This document shows, piece by piece, positions 24,733 through 36,616 of a stretch of DNA of 64,000 nt; within the stretch, counting starts at the first letter, position 1, and every line of letters begins with the position of its first letter. The notes beneath the pieces were generated by a model. It was not told where the DNA came from. It did no database searches and saw only the letters and a program-made list of their open reading frames with translations. The DNA lies in contig SMMW01000635.1 in NCBI GenBank assembly GCA_004794655.1, positions 3,582,001 to 3,646,000 on the forward strand. The letters are read 5' to 3'. The position numbers and the translations under genes are program-made. Origin of the DNA: Marisa cornuarietis (lineage: Eukaryota; Mollusca; Gastropoda; Architaenioglossa; Ampullariidae).

Positions 24733-24788
<56 letters not shown>
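24733..24788. repeat. (AAT)n tract, probably a minus-strand retroelement tail
   Basis: Followed by TTGGCTTGTATAGCGCCAAATCC, which on the minus strand reads as a GCGCTATACAAG..(ATT)n ending like the LINE 3' ends elsewhere in the window. Confidence 0.75.
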
Positions 24789-24929
24789 TTGGCTTGTATA
24801 GCGCCAAATCCTGGCCTGTGGACAGCTCAAGGTGCTGACGTCAAAAAATAAAATGACGACAAAATGTGGGTGTGTAGTCTGATCCACGTCACAGGGCAGC
24901 GTCACGCACAGCAAGAACACAGTCCTCAG

Positions 24930-25485
24930 CACAAATATCCAACATGTCATACAAGCCGGAATACACTCCATACAACAAATATCACACATGTCATACAAGC
25001 CGGAATACACTCCATACAACAAATATCAAACATGTCATACAAGCCGGAATACACTCCATACAACAAATATCCAACATGTCATACAAGCAGGAATACACTC
25101 CATACAACAAATATCTAACATGTCATACAAGCCGGAATACACTCCATACAACAAATATCACACATGTCATACAAGCCGGAATACACTCCATACAACAAAT
25201 ATCAAACATGTCATACAAACCGGAATACACTCCATACAACAAATATCACACATGTCATACAAGCCGGAATACACTCCATACAACAAATATCCAACATGTC
25301 ATACAAGGTGGAATACACTCCATACAACAAATATCCAACATTTCATACAAGGCGGAATACACTCCATACAACAAATATCCAACATGTCATACAAGCCGGA
25401 ATACACTCCATACAACAAATATCCAACATGTCATACAAGCCGGAATACACTCCATACAACAAATATCAAACATGTCATACACTCC
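24930..25485. repeat. 44-bp tandem repeat, about 12 copies
   Basis: Unit contains CATGTCATACAAGCCGGAAT and ACACTCCATACAACAAATAT. The unit has no stop in any plus-strand frame. Because 44 is not a multiple of 3, one frame reads through all three phases, giving open frames of up to about 200 codons. No start context or signal supports a gene. Confidence 0.9.
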
Positions 25486-25489
25486 ACAG

Positions 25490-27940
25490 AAAATGCAACA
25501 TCCAACAGAAGGCACAAGTTTCACTGGAACGCCAGCACGTGCTCAAGTTCACTGATGAAAACATGAATCCCACACCACCGCGCAAGTCATGAAGTCCAAA
25601 TCCAACAAGACAGTATCAAAGGCCATCATCGACTAGCACATTGTCCAAGCCAGTTGTCTGCACGCATATGTCCAGTTCCTGAAATACCCTCTTCAGCCGT
25701 CCGTCCAGTGCCGGGAAAAGGCTGTCTATCAAGACCGGGCGGATGGGGTCGGATCGCAACACCTCTTTCATGGCCCTGCTGAGATCACCATCCCGCAACA
25801 GCTGCAGGCTGTTCCAAGTGGACGTCCTCAACATGCAGCAGTCTTGTAGAGGAGCAAGGATGGCGACTTCATCATAATAAGGGTTGCCGAAACTCAAAAT
25901 ACGACGGACGATACAAAAAAACGACAAAAACGACAGAGAGCCATCCCCTCAAGCCAGTTAGGCGAAGGGACGTCACTCTCCCAAACAGTAGAATACGGCA
26001 CCGAAATCACCGAACGACGACCTTGATAGTTTTGTCTCCTCATTTGTTCCAAAATAAAAGTCTGCACAAAAAGCCTAGCCCTAACACAAGCCCTAACTCT
26101 AGCCCTAACCATAACCCAAAATCCTAATCTTAACCATAAACCTTAACCCCAACCTTCCTTCACCTAAACCATAACTCTAAAAATAATCCTAAAGTTATCT
26201 TAATCAGTTATGTCAGGCTAACACGTGTAAACACACAGGACATAACAAGATGTACTATAAAAGAAGACAAAATCTGTTTTAAAAAACGAACCTGCAACAG
26301 TTAAGGTATTTAAATCCCTGCATTTTCACTGGCCACCAATAGAGGAGAACGTGTCGGTGGGCGTTCAGTACACATACAAGTCGCTAGCAGTCTTGTTACG
26401 ACCACCGCGCAGTGTATCAGTCACTCAATCCTTTCAACACATACACGGAGTCTGACAAATACGTGTTCTTTCACACAAATTAAAAGAAGAGAATGCCTAA
26501 CGAATCTCTCTGCTTTACTAAGTATGAATAAAAGAAGAAAACAAGAAAAAAACACAAATGAAAAGTCGGTTTAAAAAAAAAACGATTCCTACATCCAGAT
26601 TACTTTAAAATAATAAAATCCCTAACCTTTGAGTCCTGCCTGTCTGAATATCTACAAGAATACCTACTCACCTAATCGATCTATATACTCCTAAACACCC
26701 TACTCAACAAATTCTTCTTACAATTCCTACTCTACTTGTCTTTCCGTCCTAAACCTCTCTCTTCTCCTACCTGACTACTAACTGCTGCTCGCGCTCTCCC
26801 TCACGTCATTTCCTTCACTTTTTTACATCACTCGTACACGTCTTCCAAACAATTGACGTCATTCACGCTCTTTCGTTCTTGCACATTAATCCTTATAAAA
26901 TTTAATCTTAATCAAACGATACAGCAAATAACAATGATACCTGACAAGTACTTACTGGTCAGCACCCATGTCCACGATAAATAGCTCAGATTGATAAAGG
27001 TCCATGCCAACACATGTATTGCCCCTCGATTTGTCATTAAATATCACCTCCGTTGTTCTACTGTTTAGGTCTGTCCATCCAATGTTGTCTTAACAGCATC
27101 CGCCCAGTGCAGTCTCCCAGCTGCATGTGCGTAAAGAAAGACCCATCCATCCATCCATCCATCCATCCATCCATCCATCAGAACATCCATCCAAACATCC
27201 ATCCATCCATCGTTAAATCCAATAATAAATCCACAAGATGACAAAAAGAAGGGGGTGGGAATGAAGCAGGAAGGCAGGAGACAGGTGATAGAGAAATACA
27301 AAGATCAAAAACCGTGTGCAAACAAAGGTTGAGAAGGAATAAAAAAAGTTTACAATGTTTAACTTACACCTCGGTCAAAAGGTAAGAAGATACAAGGAAG
27401 GATTGTTGGCGGTTGGTGTTTATGGAACGGAAAAGTATTTTCACCTAAAGGCTATTTTGCACCGTCGGCAAATGCGGATGTGGGTGAGTAAGTGTGAGTG
27501 AAGGATGTAGGAGGGCGAGAAGGGGGAGGGGTTAGGGTAGGTGAGGGAGGGGTTGTGCTGCTCCATGACGCTCCAGGTGTTGTTTACTGTTGCTGGTTCC
27601 CTCTTATCCTGTTGTTGTCTCTCGCACTTGGTGTCCGGGAGGCCTGCCATGATGTACTGTACTAGTTGCCTCGTCCTTTCTATTGCCTTATTCCTCTACT
27701 CTACACTTCTATATAGTTTTAGGTCGTATATTTGTTTAAATTGCGCTTTGCTTAAAGGACCTTCAGGTTGTTTTTTTTTCTTTTAATATTTTTCTTTTGG
27801 TTTTTTTTTCTTTAAAAATGTGGAATGTGTCTGGTATTCAAATATTCAAGAAAACAGCTTTAAAACCTCGTGTTTCGTTTAATGGCAAGACGGATCATTC
27901 AGAGATTAAAAGACCTGACGAAAAAAAAACCCACAAATAA
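25490..27940. other. Non-coding with a CCTAA-rich patch and (CATC)n
   Basis: 26070-26150 contains irregular CCCTAAC-like words, and 27145-27210 is (CATC)n. A minus-strand frame at 25927-25616 (103 codons) has ordinary amino-acid composition, but I recognise no family in it. Confidence 0.4.
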
Positions 27941-29600
27941 TCAAGTTACTCCTGATTGTCGACCGTTGAAACCTAATGGCAATCAAGATAATACACTGAG
28001 ACATTTACAAGGTGGTGACACATGGTATACATTATGTGTATACATGATATTACACTTACAGCATGAATACACATTGAACATGGATAGAGAAACTATAAGG
28101 ATGGCAAATGTATGAGGAAAAGTGAGCAGGAAAACGAATAAATGGAGTCAATGCTGTGCTCTTCGTTTCTGCTTTTCAAAAGTACCACAAGTTCTGAGAT
28201 CTCTGTATGTCTTTCATTTATTTACTTACCGTTTAAAAAACATTTACAGTTACAACAATCACTCAAACATGGGGGTTATTATTTCACTGCTGGGATAGGG
28301 CGGCCTGTGTAATTGTGAAATATGTACAGCTGACAATAATACCAGAGTCAGTAACACCAAGTGTCCATATTTGTAATCGTGTACTTTATTAAGTAAAGAC
28401 ATTTCTTTTGTCTTTGTTCTCTTACTTTTGTCAGAGTCAGACTGTTTCTGTTTCTGGAAGTTAAATTGTGTCCACGAGATGCATCTTGCTTCGCTTTCCC
28501 TTTTTTTCCTCACACCATGTTCATCGTCAATATTAAGACTCCGATTATTATGTGGTATTATTTTTTAATATTTGATTATTCATCTGGAATAGTCCTTCAG
28601 TTTCATGCTCACTTTGTTCTTTTCATTCATCGTCATAAAAATTACTATATGAAGCCTAAGAAAATTTTGGATCGAATCGTTAGATATGAACTGAATCTTC
28701 AGCATGGTACAATTCCGTCGTTGATGAACTGGTCAACAGCCTTCGTAAATTTTCACTAGTCTCAATAAAGTGCTGACTAGTTCTGTTCAACTAAAAGAAT
28801 CTTACACAAAATTAACGACGACGACTCAATTAATCGCTAAGAGCAAAGGGACTGACATACGTGGCGATCCTCCAGCAAGAACAGCTCAGTGTCTACCTGT
28901 CAGGTGTCGCTGTCTGTCGTTAGTGTTGATAACCTGTAGCTTTTATTTCTTTCCAACAGTCCTCCCACAGGATGAGTCAGGCCTGCGTGGTCGAGCATGT
29001 AGCCCCTCGTCATTCTGTTTTATCCCCCGAGTATTAAAATAAATTATTATGTTGACCTCATTTAACTTCTCGTCTTCTCTTCGTCTTTCACTTTCACCAT
29101 CTACATTCCGTTATTTGTTTAGTACATGGATCTTACGGAACTAATAAGTTCCCAGCCGCTCCATCCCATCTCATTAGTCCTGTCGCTTAAATAAGGAAAC
29201 CAGGATTGTAATTAATGTCAGTCATGTCTTAGTTACGTACAGTTATAGCCAAGGACATTATTTGTGTTGCTGGGAATTGATTGCATGTGGGTGTGTTTCT
29301 TATTCATTCCTGGTTTATGTGCAATGACCAGTTTTAAAAGAAAGAAAGAAACAAACAAACAAAGAAAGAAAGAGAATGAAACTGAAAATAAAACCAGTAA
29401 GTCTAAGGGAGCAGCAGTCAGATACAAGCGTCTGTCGTCTGTTTCTGTGTCATGGACCCTGTCTGCTAAAGCTGTTGCAGAAAATTATATTTCTTCTCAA
29501 AAATTCACATCCGTAATGAGTGAACAGCTGCCTCTTTCTTCCCTTCAAATAACAAGACCGGCCCCATCTTACTATCTCAGTCTGTGCACTCATCCCACCT

Positions 29601-29878
29601 AAAGGTAAAAAAAAGGTAAAGGTCATCCCATAACCTTTTCAGGTCGTTGGGGAGTGAGGTGTTAGAGACCCCACTTTTCTCGGGGCCAGCTTTACATGAG
29701 GGTGGTGCCAATCTCCTCTCCCTCGCTGCATTACCTTCCCCAACCCTCTATGGAGTCAGGTACCCATTCCCGTCAGCTGGGCCGACTGGGGGAAGTTTGC
29801 TGCGCTTATCGGGAATCGAACAAGCGCTTTCTCGGTTCGGACGCTAGCGCTCTAACCACTCGGCCATCTGCTTTCCCC
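29601..29878 (-). mobile_element. tRNA-derived SINE inserted in unit A copy 1
   Basis: Same element as 17476-17763, same orientation. The corresponding site is uninterrupted in copies 2 (39838) and 3 (55090), which read CATCCC..CTGCAATCTCTC. The head contains GGCCGAGTGGTTAGAGCGCT on the minus strand. Confidence 0.85.
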
Positions 29879-30104
29879 TGCAATCTCTCAATCAAGCTAG
29901 CGAAATGAAAAGTCGTCTGATGAGTCAGATCTAGGCGGTTCAAATTCTGTTCCTGACATCGCGTCAACAGGATGACATTTTTATGTGCCAGTCCTTTGTG
30001 ATGCTCGCTCCTTAGCGAGGTCACGTGTTGCTCCTATTTACAGTCTTCTGGGACCGGATGCACGGAATGTTAGTAGGCGACAGACTTGTGTCCGGCGCAC
30101 AGCA

Positions 30105-30250
30105 ACTTGATTGCTCACAATAGTTGAGCCTAGACACATCTTGATTGCTCACAATAGACTGAGTCTCGACACATCTTGATTGCTCACAATAGACTGAGCC
30201 TCGACACATCTTGATTGCTCACAATAGATTGAGCCTCGAGAAGTCTTTTG
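30105..30250. repeat. 35-bp minisatellite, about 4 copies, unit A copy 1
   Basis: Unit ACACATCTTGATTGCTCACA plus ATAGATTGAGCCTCG. Same repeat as at 40070 and 55325. Confidence 0.85.
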
Positions 30251-30502
30251 CACCAGACACCTTGCTATTGATCAAGAAGCCGCCGACACTGAAAGAATAA
30301 ACAAGAAGCAGATGTGGATGGCGGATGCAAAGTTATAAATGTAAAACTTTTAAAATATTTCCCCTTGTGGCCCTTAATTTTATGCGAGGAAAGTGAGGTC
30401 GCCTCACTCGCCAACGACCTAAAGGATAGAGAACAGCCTTTATTTCTGACATGTGTACATAATATAATGCGGACTGTACGGTCTTTAGATATTATTACTT
30501 AT

Positions 30503-32703
30503 AGACCTTGTTCTAACAAACCTGAAGCTGAGGCTGAAAGCGAAGCGACTCTCAAACACTCCCCGAATTCGCTTTGATTTGGAGAAGCTGCAAGACCCAA
30601 AGGTTGCAGAAGTCTTCAAGGCCACGGTTGGCGGAAAATTTGGCGCACTGAACCTGGTGGACTGTGATGTAGACACCCTCTCTGGAAACATCAAAGAGGT
30701 GCTACTGTCGACAGCCCAAGAGGTTCTAGGGCGACATAGAAACAAGAAACAGCCATGGGTCACGAACGACATACTAGACCTCTGTGACCAAAGGAGGGCC
30801 TTGAAGAGAGAAAAGAAAAGCAAACCAGAAGCAGCAACCAAATACAAAGAAGTGAATTGTGCCATTAAGAAAGGGATGAAGGCAGCTAGAGAGAGCTGGA
30901 TCGAGAAGCAGTGCCAGGACATAGAGGTTGGAATGGCACGAGGTGACAGCAAAAGGCCTACCAACTTCTAAAGACCCTCACTAAGACAGACCAGCAAAAG
31001 ATCTCAGTCATCGAAGACAGCAATGGTCACCTTCTCACAGAAGGCAATGCTGTACTCAACCGATGGACAGAATACTGCAAGGACCTGTACAATTACCAGC
31101 TGAAGACCGACGCCAACATTCTCCAAAACAACCAGACTAGAGACAGTGAACCTGCAGACATACCAGTCCTACGGGAAGAGGTCGAAAAAGCTGTACATAG
31201 TCTGAAGGGAGGAAAGTCACCAGGCGTTGATAATGTACCAGCTGAGCTGCTCAAGCAGGGTGGGGAAGCAACTACAAAAGCCCTAACTGTTCTGTGCCAA
31301 AGAGTCTGGGAGTGCAAGGAATGGCCCAGAGAATGGACGCAGTCACTAATCATTCCCCTCCCAAAGAAAGGAAACAGCAAACAGTGTCAGAACTACAGAA
31401 CAATAAGCCTTATCAGTCACCCAAGTAAAGTCATGCTGAAGGTCATACAGAACCGCATCAGAACCACCGCAGAAGAGCTGCTAGCAGAAGAACAGGCTGG
31501 CTTCAGACCACGTAGAAGCACAGTTGAGCAGATCTTCAACTGTCGTCTTCTTATAGAAAAGCATCTGCAGCATCAGCGGGACCTTTACCACAACTTCATT
31601 GACTTTAAGAAGGCATTTGACAGAGTCTGGCACGAGGGGCTATGGCATGTGATGCGGAAATTCAACATTGAAGAAGGGCTTGTCCAAGTCGTTGAAGCGT
31701 TGTATAACAGCTCAACGAGTACAGTTTTGCTTAACAACCAAATAGGAGCTTACTTTCGTACCACAGTAGGGGTACGTCAAGGATGTCCCCTATCACCCGT
31801 GTTGTTTAATATATTCTTGGAGAACATCATGCTTGAAGCTCTTCATGACCACCATACCTCCATTTCAATCGGTGGAAGACCAATCTGCAACCTACGCTTT
31901 GCAGATGATATAGATCTGTTAGCAGGTACAAACAAGGAACTGCAAGACCTCACCAACAGACTGACAGACAGCTCAAACGCATATGGAATGGAGACAAGCA
32001 CAGAAAAGAGCAAAGTTATGATCAATGGCAACGGCAAAGCAGAGATCTATATGAACGGGGTACAGCTCGAAGAGGTAAGCAGCTTCAAGTACTTGGGAGC
32101 CACTCTCTCCAAGGACGGCAGCTCCACGCAAGATATCCGCATCAGGATCGCAACAGCAACAGCAGCAATGGCTAGGCTAGATAGGATCTGGCATAGCCAC
32201 AAGATAAGGTTCACTACCAAGTACAGGCTATACAAATCCCTGGTAGTGCCGATCCTGCTCTACGGATGCGACACGTGGACTCTACTCGCCGAAACAGAAA
32301 GGAGAATCCAGGCATTCGAGCACAAGTGTCTGAGGAGGCTGCTCCGGATCTCATACAAAGAACACAAAACCAACGACTTTGTAAGAAACAAGATTGCCAC
32401 ACTGGTAGGACACCAGGAACCTCTACTATCAACAGTCAAGCGACGTAAGCTGGTCTTCTTTGGCCATGTAACCCGGCACGACACCTTGTCGAAGACTATC
32501 CTTCAAGGCACCTTGGAGGGTAGCCGACGCCGCGGTGGTCAGAGAAAGAACTGGCTTACGAACGTCAAAGACTGGACTGGTCGTCCTGTACAGGACCTGC
32601 TGACTATTGCCCAAAACAGGCAAGAGTGGCGGGCCCTATCAGCTGCCGCGTCTATCCATGTGCTCCCCCCAACGCCAGGTGCCAGGCAAGGGACGACTGA
32701 CTG
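30503..32703 (+). mobile_element. Non-LTR retrotransposon, 5'-truncated, with empty sites in sister copies
   Basis: 2,201-bp insertion flanked by ACTTAT (30497-30502 and 32704-32709). The same site at 40488-40510 and 56765-56785 is empty. The 3' end is a GACT repeat. The coding part is a reverse transcriptase with FIDFKKAFDRVW, VRQGCPLSPVLFN and the catalytic FADD box. It is followed by the C-terminal region seen in LINE proteins (LYGCDTWTL, CLRRLLRI, GHVTRHD). The endonuclease domain is missing at the 5' end. A single-base loss in an A run near 30951 shifts the frame between the linker and the RT part. The clade cannot be assigned with confidence. Confidence 0.88.
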
Positions 32704-32704
32704 A
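31433..32704 (+). pseudogene. Reverse transcriptase ORF of the 30.5-kb LINE
   Basis: 423-codon open stretch covering most of the RT domain and the C-terminus. It is the downstream part of a longer frame interrupted near 30951, so no complete protein can be made. RT motifs lie at about residues 56-66 (FIDFKKAFDRV), 111-124 (VRQGCPLSPVLF) and 155-160 (FADDID). The TGA stop is completed by the first base of the target duplication. It is a transposon remnant with no host role. Confidence 0.8.
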
Positions 32705-32887
32705 CTTATGCGTAATAGATGCTTCATATACCCAAGCATAGCTAAACTAAACATATCTCACGGCTACATGCAGTAATACCCAGGGTACTAACAGGAGACA
32801 CCCGTGTGACAGAGCGTGCTGCTTCTGTCCCTTCCTTAATTTCTACCTTAAAGGTCTTACATCAATCATTGATTTATTTGCAAACAG

Positions 32888-33022
32888 AAACCAAGGTCCG
32901 TGAAACAGTTCCTTGTAAAGGATTCTTCTCCACAAACACCGGACAATGCGACCTCTGGTGGGTGTGGAGCCAACACTTAAACTACTTACAAGTACTTGAC
33001 TGTCGACGGGTATGTCTGGTCT
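32888..33022 (+). pseudogene. Fossil Kunitz exon in unit A copy 1
   Basis: Reading across a frameshift, the plus strand shows ETVPCKG, then TNTGQC, then GGTGGGTGTGGAGCCAAC (GGCGAN), then NYLQVLDCRRVC. These match the loop, Cys30, YGGC and final CxxxC parts of Kunitz domains. Distances between cysteines are short in the first half and one base off the expected 36 between Cys38 and Cys51. The first cysteine is lost. It lies on the strand opposite the neighbouring genes and is repeated in copies 2 and 3, so it decayed before those duplications. Confidence 0.7.
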
Positions 33023-34142
33023 CTCGTTGGGGCTCTATTCCACTTGTGATGTGTTTGCGCTGACCACTTGGAATCGTCTCTAAAAAGTCTCACCCTCTTG
33101 TATGTTGTGATGGTATTAGAACATTCGCAATCTTATGTCACACTTACTTGACTAACGAATTCAAGAAACATTATTTCCTTAACATTACTTTTCCACGAGT
33201 AATTGAATGAGTGTTCTCACAGTGACAGCAGAACACCAGAAGGACTCGCAAGTAAATGAATATTGATGCAAATATCTTATCTTTGGTTTTTTTTTATTTG
33301 CAGAATATAAATTAAATGAGTGTTTGTGTTGAACGGCGCCTGATAAAATGAAAGAAAATGTCCACAGCAAACAAAAAGCTCCTCGAGAAAGTTAAGACTA
33401 CAACAGTAACCAAATATCTTTTAAGACACTAATATATTGAAACTGAATGAAACGAGCCTCATAAGCCTTTAACCGTTTACATAAGGATTACTGACTAGTT
33501 CAACGTGAATAACATAAAATTAACGGTACACAATCACCAAGTAAATAATGAGATGGAGACTGATTTGTTGATTCCAAGGCCACTGCCCTACTGAAGTGGG
33601 GAGAAGAAAGTCATGATAAAACAGTGTTAGAAACAGTTAGTGACGATTTACACTAGCTGACTAGGAAAAGTAACTATGCAGTTACCATCCATAGTTATCC
33701 CATCTTGAAATCATTCTATAGCAAGACTGTTTCTAACTGTAAATGTATAAAAAGATATTGTGACAAATTCTTTATGGTAGTTTCATATGTCGATGCTAAC
33801 AATACACTAAGTTTAGATAAATATGGCCGAGTGTAAAATCTCCTATGTAAATAAAGAACTCTAATGTGCAAGTAATCTTCACATCATAATACAAAATGTA
33901 CTTCATTTACTTCAGTTACTTTACACGAGGAGCACATTAAGTCATATACAGTGTATTGTTTATGTCAAAAATAATGAACAGCAATATTTGAAACGCCCAT
34001 TTTAAATTGTGCCATAACACTCTGCAAATGAAGGTCTAAATTCACTGGTAAATAAGTTTTAACTCTGTTCAACATGTCATATGTATGGTAAGAGAAGAAT
34101 CTGTCACTACTGTTTGTATGGCTATTCTAATACTGCCCCTTA

Positions 34143-34237
<95 letters not shown>

Positions 34238-34966
34238 GTCATTGTGCCGTCTGGCGCGTGAGGCAACAGCTAGGGATCGCCATCTGGTTCTGTCTGCTGC
34301 TGTTCTGGGGGCTGTATCGAGTGAAAGGTCTCTGTTCTTGAGGACCTTTTCGATGGATCGCCTCCACGTCTCTTTGGGCCTCCCTCTGTTCCTCTTTCCC
34401 TGTGGTGTCCATCGCAGCGCTGTTCTGGGGATTGAGTCTGGAGGCATGCGGCACACGTGACCTAACCATCGCCAGCGCCGCAGTTGGATTGCTTCTGCCA
34501 GGGTGCACACCCCCATCTGTTCGCGCAGTTCTTCATTTGAGATGGTGTTGGGCCAGAAGATCTTTTTTATGCGCCGCAGACACTTGGTTTGAAACACTTC
34601 TAGTTTTTTATCGATGGAGGCTGTGGTCTTCCAGCACTCTGACCCATATAGGAGGACACTGAGGACGTTGCTCTTGAAGATCCTGATCTTTGTATGGCTG
34701 CTGAGGCCAGTGGATCTCCAGATGTGCTTAAGCATTGCAAAAGCTTGGTTGGCATTGCTGATTCTGGTGTTGACCTCCTGTTCACAGTCACCATCTGATG
34801 TTATGTTGCTGCCTAGGTACACAAATTATTTTACGTTCACTAGTGGACTCCCACTGATTGTGAGAGGGTTATTGTTTGCCATGTTGTTCCTTAGGACTTG
34901 TGTTTTTCGAGTGTTGACTCTGAGCCCTATCATGCTGGCAGTCTTACTAAGGGTTTCGTTCTTATC
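34143..34966 (-). mobile_element. LINE fragment, C-terminal part, minus strand
   Basis: The minus-strand frame (34822 down to 34235) shows EFVYLGSNITSDG-like, LLYGSECWKT, CLRRIKKIFW, RWLGHVCRMP and GRPKETWRR motifs, typical of the region after the RT catalytic core. The frame ends at the start of a (GAT)n tract (34143-34237), which looks like the element's 3' tail. The 5' side is cut at 34966 by the start of unit B. Confidence 0.8.
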
Positions 34967-35262
34967 TCTCCCCCGCTTCTGCTCTTGCTACTTGTCTACC
35001 CATCTTTCTCTGCAGAATCACTATATTCTCTGTTCCTGTTACTTGGTGCCTTTTATGTTTTCTTTGTTTTCTGTTTGTCATCAGTATTGTGCTTTATTCT
35101 TCCGTCCCTCATGTTCTATCCGTTTAGTCCATGTCTCTTCCCCGTTTTAAGCGTTAAGAGCATGCTCTCTATGAGTGTGAATATGCGCTATACAAATCAT
35201 CATCATCATCATCATCATCTAGATAAAACAATACTCTAAAATTTAACATTCTCCTGTTTCCT

Positions 35263-35356
<94 letters not shown>
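35263..35356. repeat. (GATA)n microsatellite
   Basis: About 94 bp of GATA in unit B copy 1; absent from copy 2. Confidence 0.95.
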
Positions 35357-36245
35357 TTATAATTATTATTATCTTAAATGTTTGTTTTGATTTGACAAGC
35401 TGTCTCACCTAGGAGGCAATAAGAAATCGCTTCTAAAGAATTTTAGAGATAGTCTGATGGATATCTGTTTTCAAGAATGGCATTCTGGTCTTTGAAATAG
35501 CTCGCAGTTTCAGATATATAGAAGTTTCAAAAGCTGTATAGAACGAGAAAAGTGTCTTGATATTATCAACAAGAAGAATATGAGAAAAGGCTTATACACA
35601 CTTAAGAGTGAAAGCATCGGAAAAGTAACCACTATTCCCAGCAGCTCAGCATTTTTTCTTCTACCCAGTTAGAGAATAAAGTGCATTCCTTATGAATGTG
35701 TACTTTTTTTACCAATTTGAGAATAAACAATTACAAGATATTTAAAGGAAAGACCTTTTAATCAATTATACTCTAGCGCCAAAGAATCAGTAATTAGGCA
35801 GTTCGGAAATTTAATATTGTTAATGTTGGAAAAACATCGCATGACAATTGATTGTTAATTTAAACTGAAGGTCTAATCCCTCTTCTCTAACGTGGTATGG
35901 GGGCACCCTTTATTCAAACACTTATTGAATCAATAAAAAAACAGCAGCACCAGAAATAAAGAACTTTCTTACATAATTGTGTCTCGTTGCTTTATTTTGC
36001 TGTATTTAATTTATTTATTTTACAAGATCTCAGCAGCTTCTATATTTGACATCAAACAAAGAAGTGGTTCTTTTTACAGTTGTCTGTGTCTTATTAAGAG
36101 ATCTGTACATTTTCTGTTGTTTACAATGTTCATTTCCGGCTGCTTATATCTTATATTAGACGATTAGATCATTTATCTAGGAACTAATTACTAAAGATCT
36201 GGAAGATCTTTATGTATCAGTTGTCTACATCTGTGTTCAAGTGGC

Positions 36246-36406
36246 CTAGTGACAAGCTCGCTGACAGGCAGACAAAGTCAGGAAGTTGTTTGCGTTGCCT
36301 CCGCATCCGCCATAAGTAAACAACCTGCACGCCTTAGCTTTTGTATTGTAGAAATATCTCTTCATGGAGGCTTTACAAGGACCAGTGTCACTTGGCAGGT
36401 CGCAGT
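36246..36406 (-). CDS. Kunitz gene 3 exon 3: domain 3 and stop
   Basis: Acceptor CGACAG (36408-36407). Complete six-cysteine domain, P1 Lys, core FTYGGCGGNANNF. TAG at 36248-36246 falls one residue after the last Cys, one codon earlier than in genes 2 and 4. Confidence 0.85.
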
Positions 36407-36577
36407 CTGTCGAAGAAATGAATAAAGTAGTTTATTTTAACGATGTTTGTGAACAAAAACTAAATAAATCACTGCTGGATAAAATCAGATTGTTTATTAT
36501 TAACATCATATTAACATCTTTGAATTCTTCGTTCTTTCCCATTCTCCTTTTTTCTTTTTTTCTTTTTTCTTTTTTTG

Positions 36578-36616
<39 letters not shown>

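Larger units (their letters stand above)
27945..33792. repeat. Duplicated unit A, copy 1, lacking an adjacent gene
   Basis: Homologous to 37487-41579 and 50975-57312. It begins about 15 bp upstream of where the Kunitz ATG would be, but the DNA to its left is unrelated, so the gene is missing. It contains a SINE (29601-29878), a LINE (30503-32703), a 4-copy 35-bp minisatellite and a Kunitz fossil (32888-33022). It lacks a roughly 715-bp segment found in copies 2 and 3 (37848-38565). Confidence 0.8.

Noticed and set aside
32806..33063. 85-codon open frame repeated in three A blocks as a conserved small gene
   Set aside because: Its conservation follows from recent block duplication, and the content is a frameshifted Kunitz fossil, not an intact protein.
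34143..34237. Long open frames of poly-Asp or poly-Ile across the (ATC)n tract
   Set aside because: They are translations of a microsatellite with no flanking coding signal.
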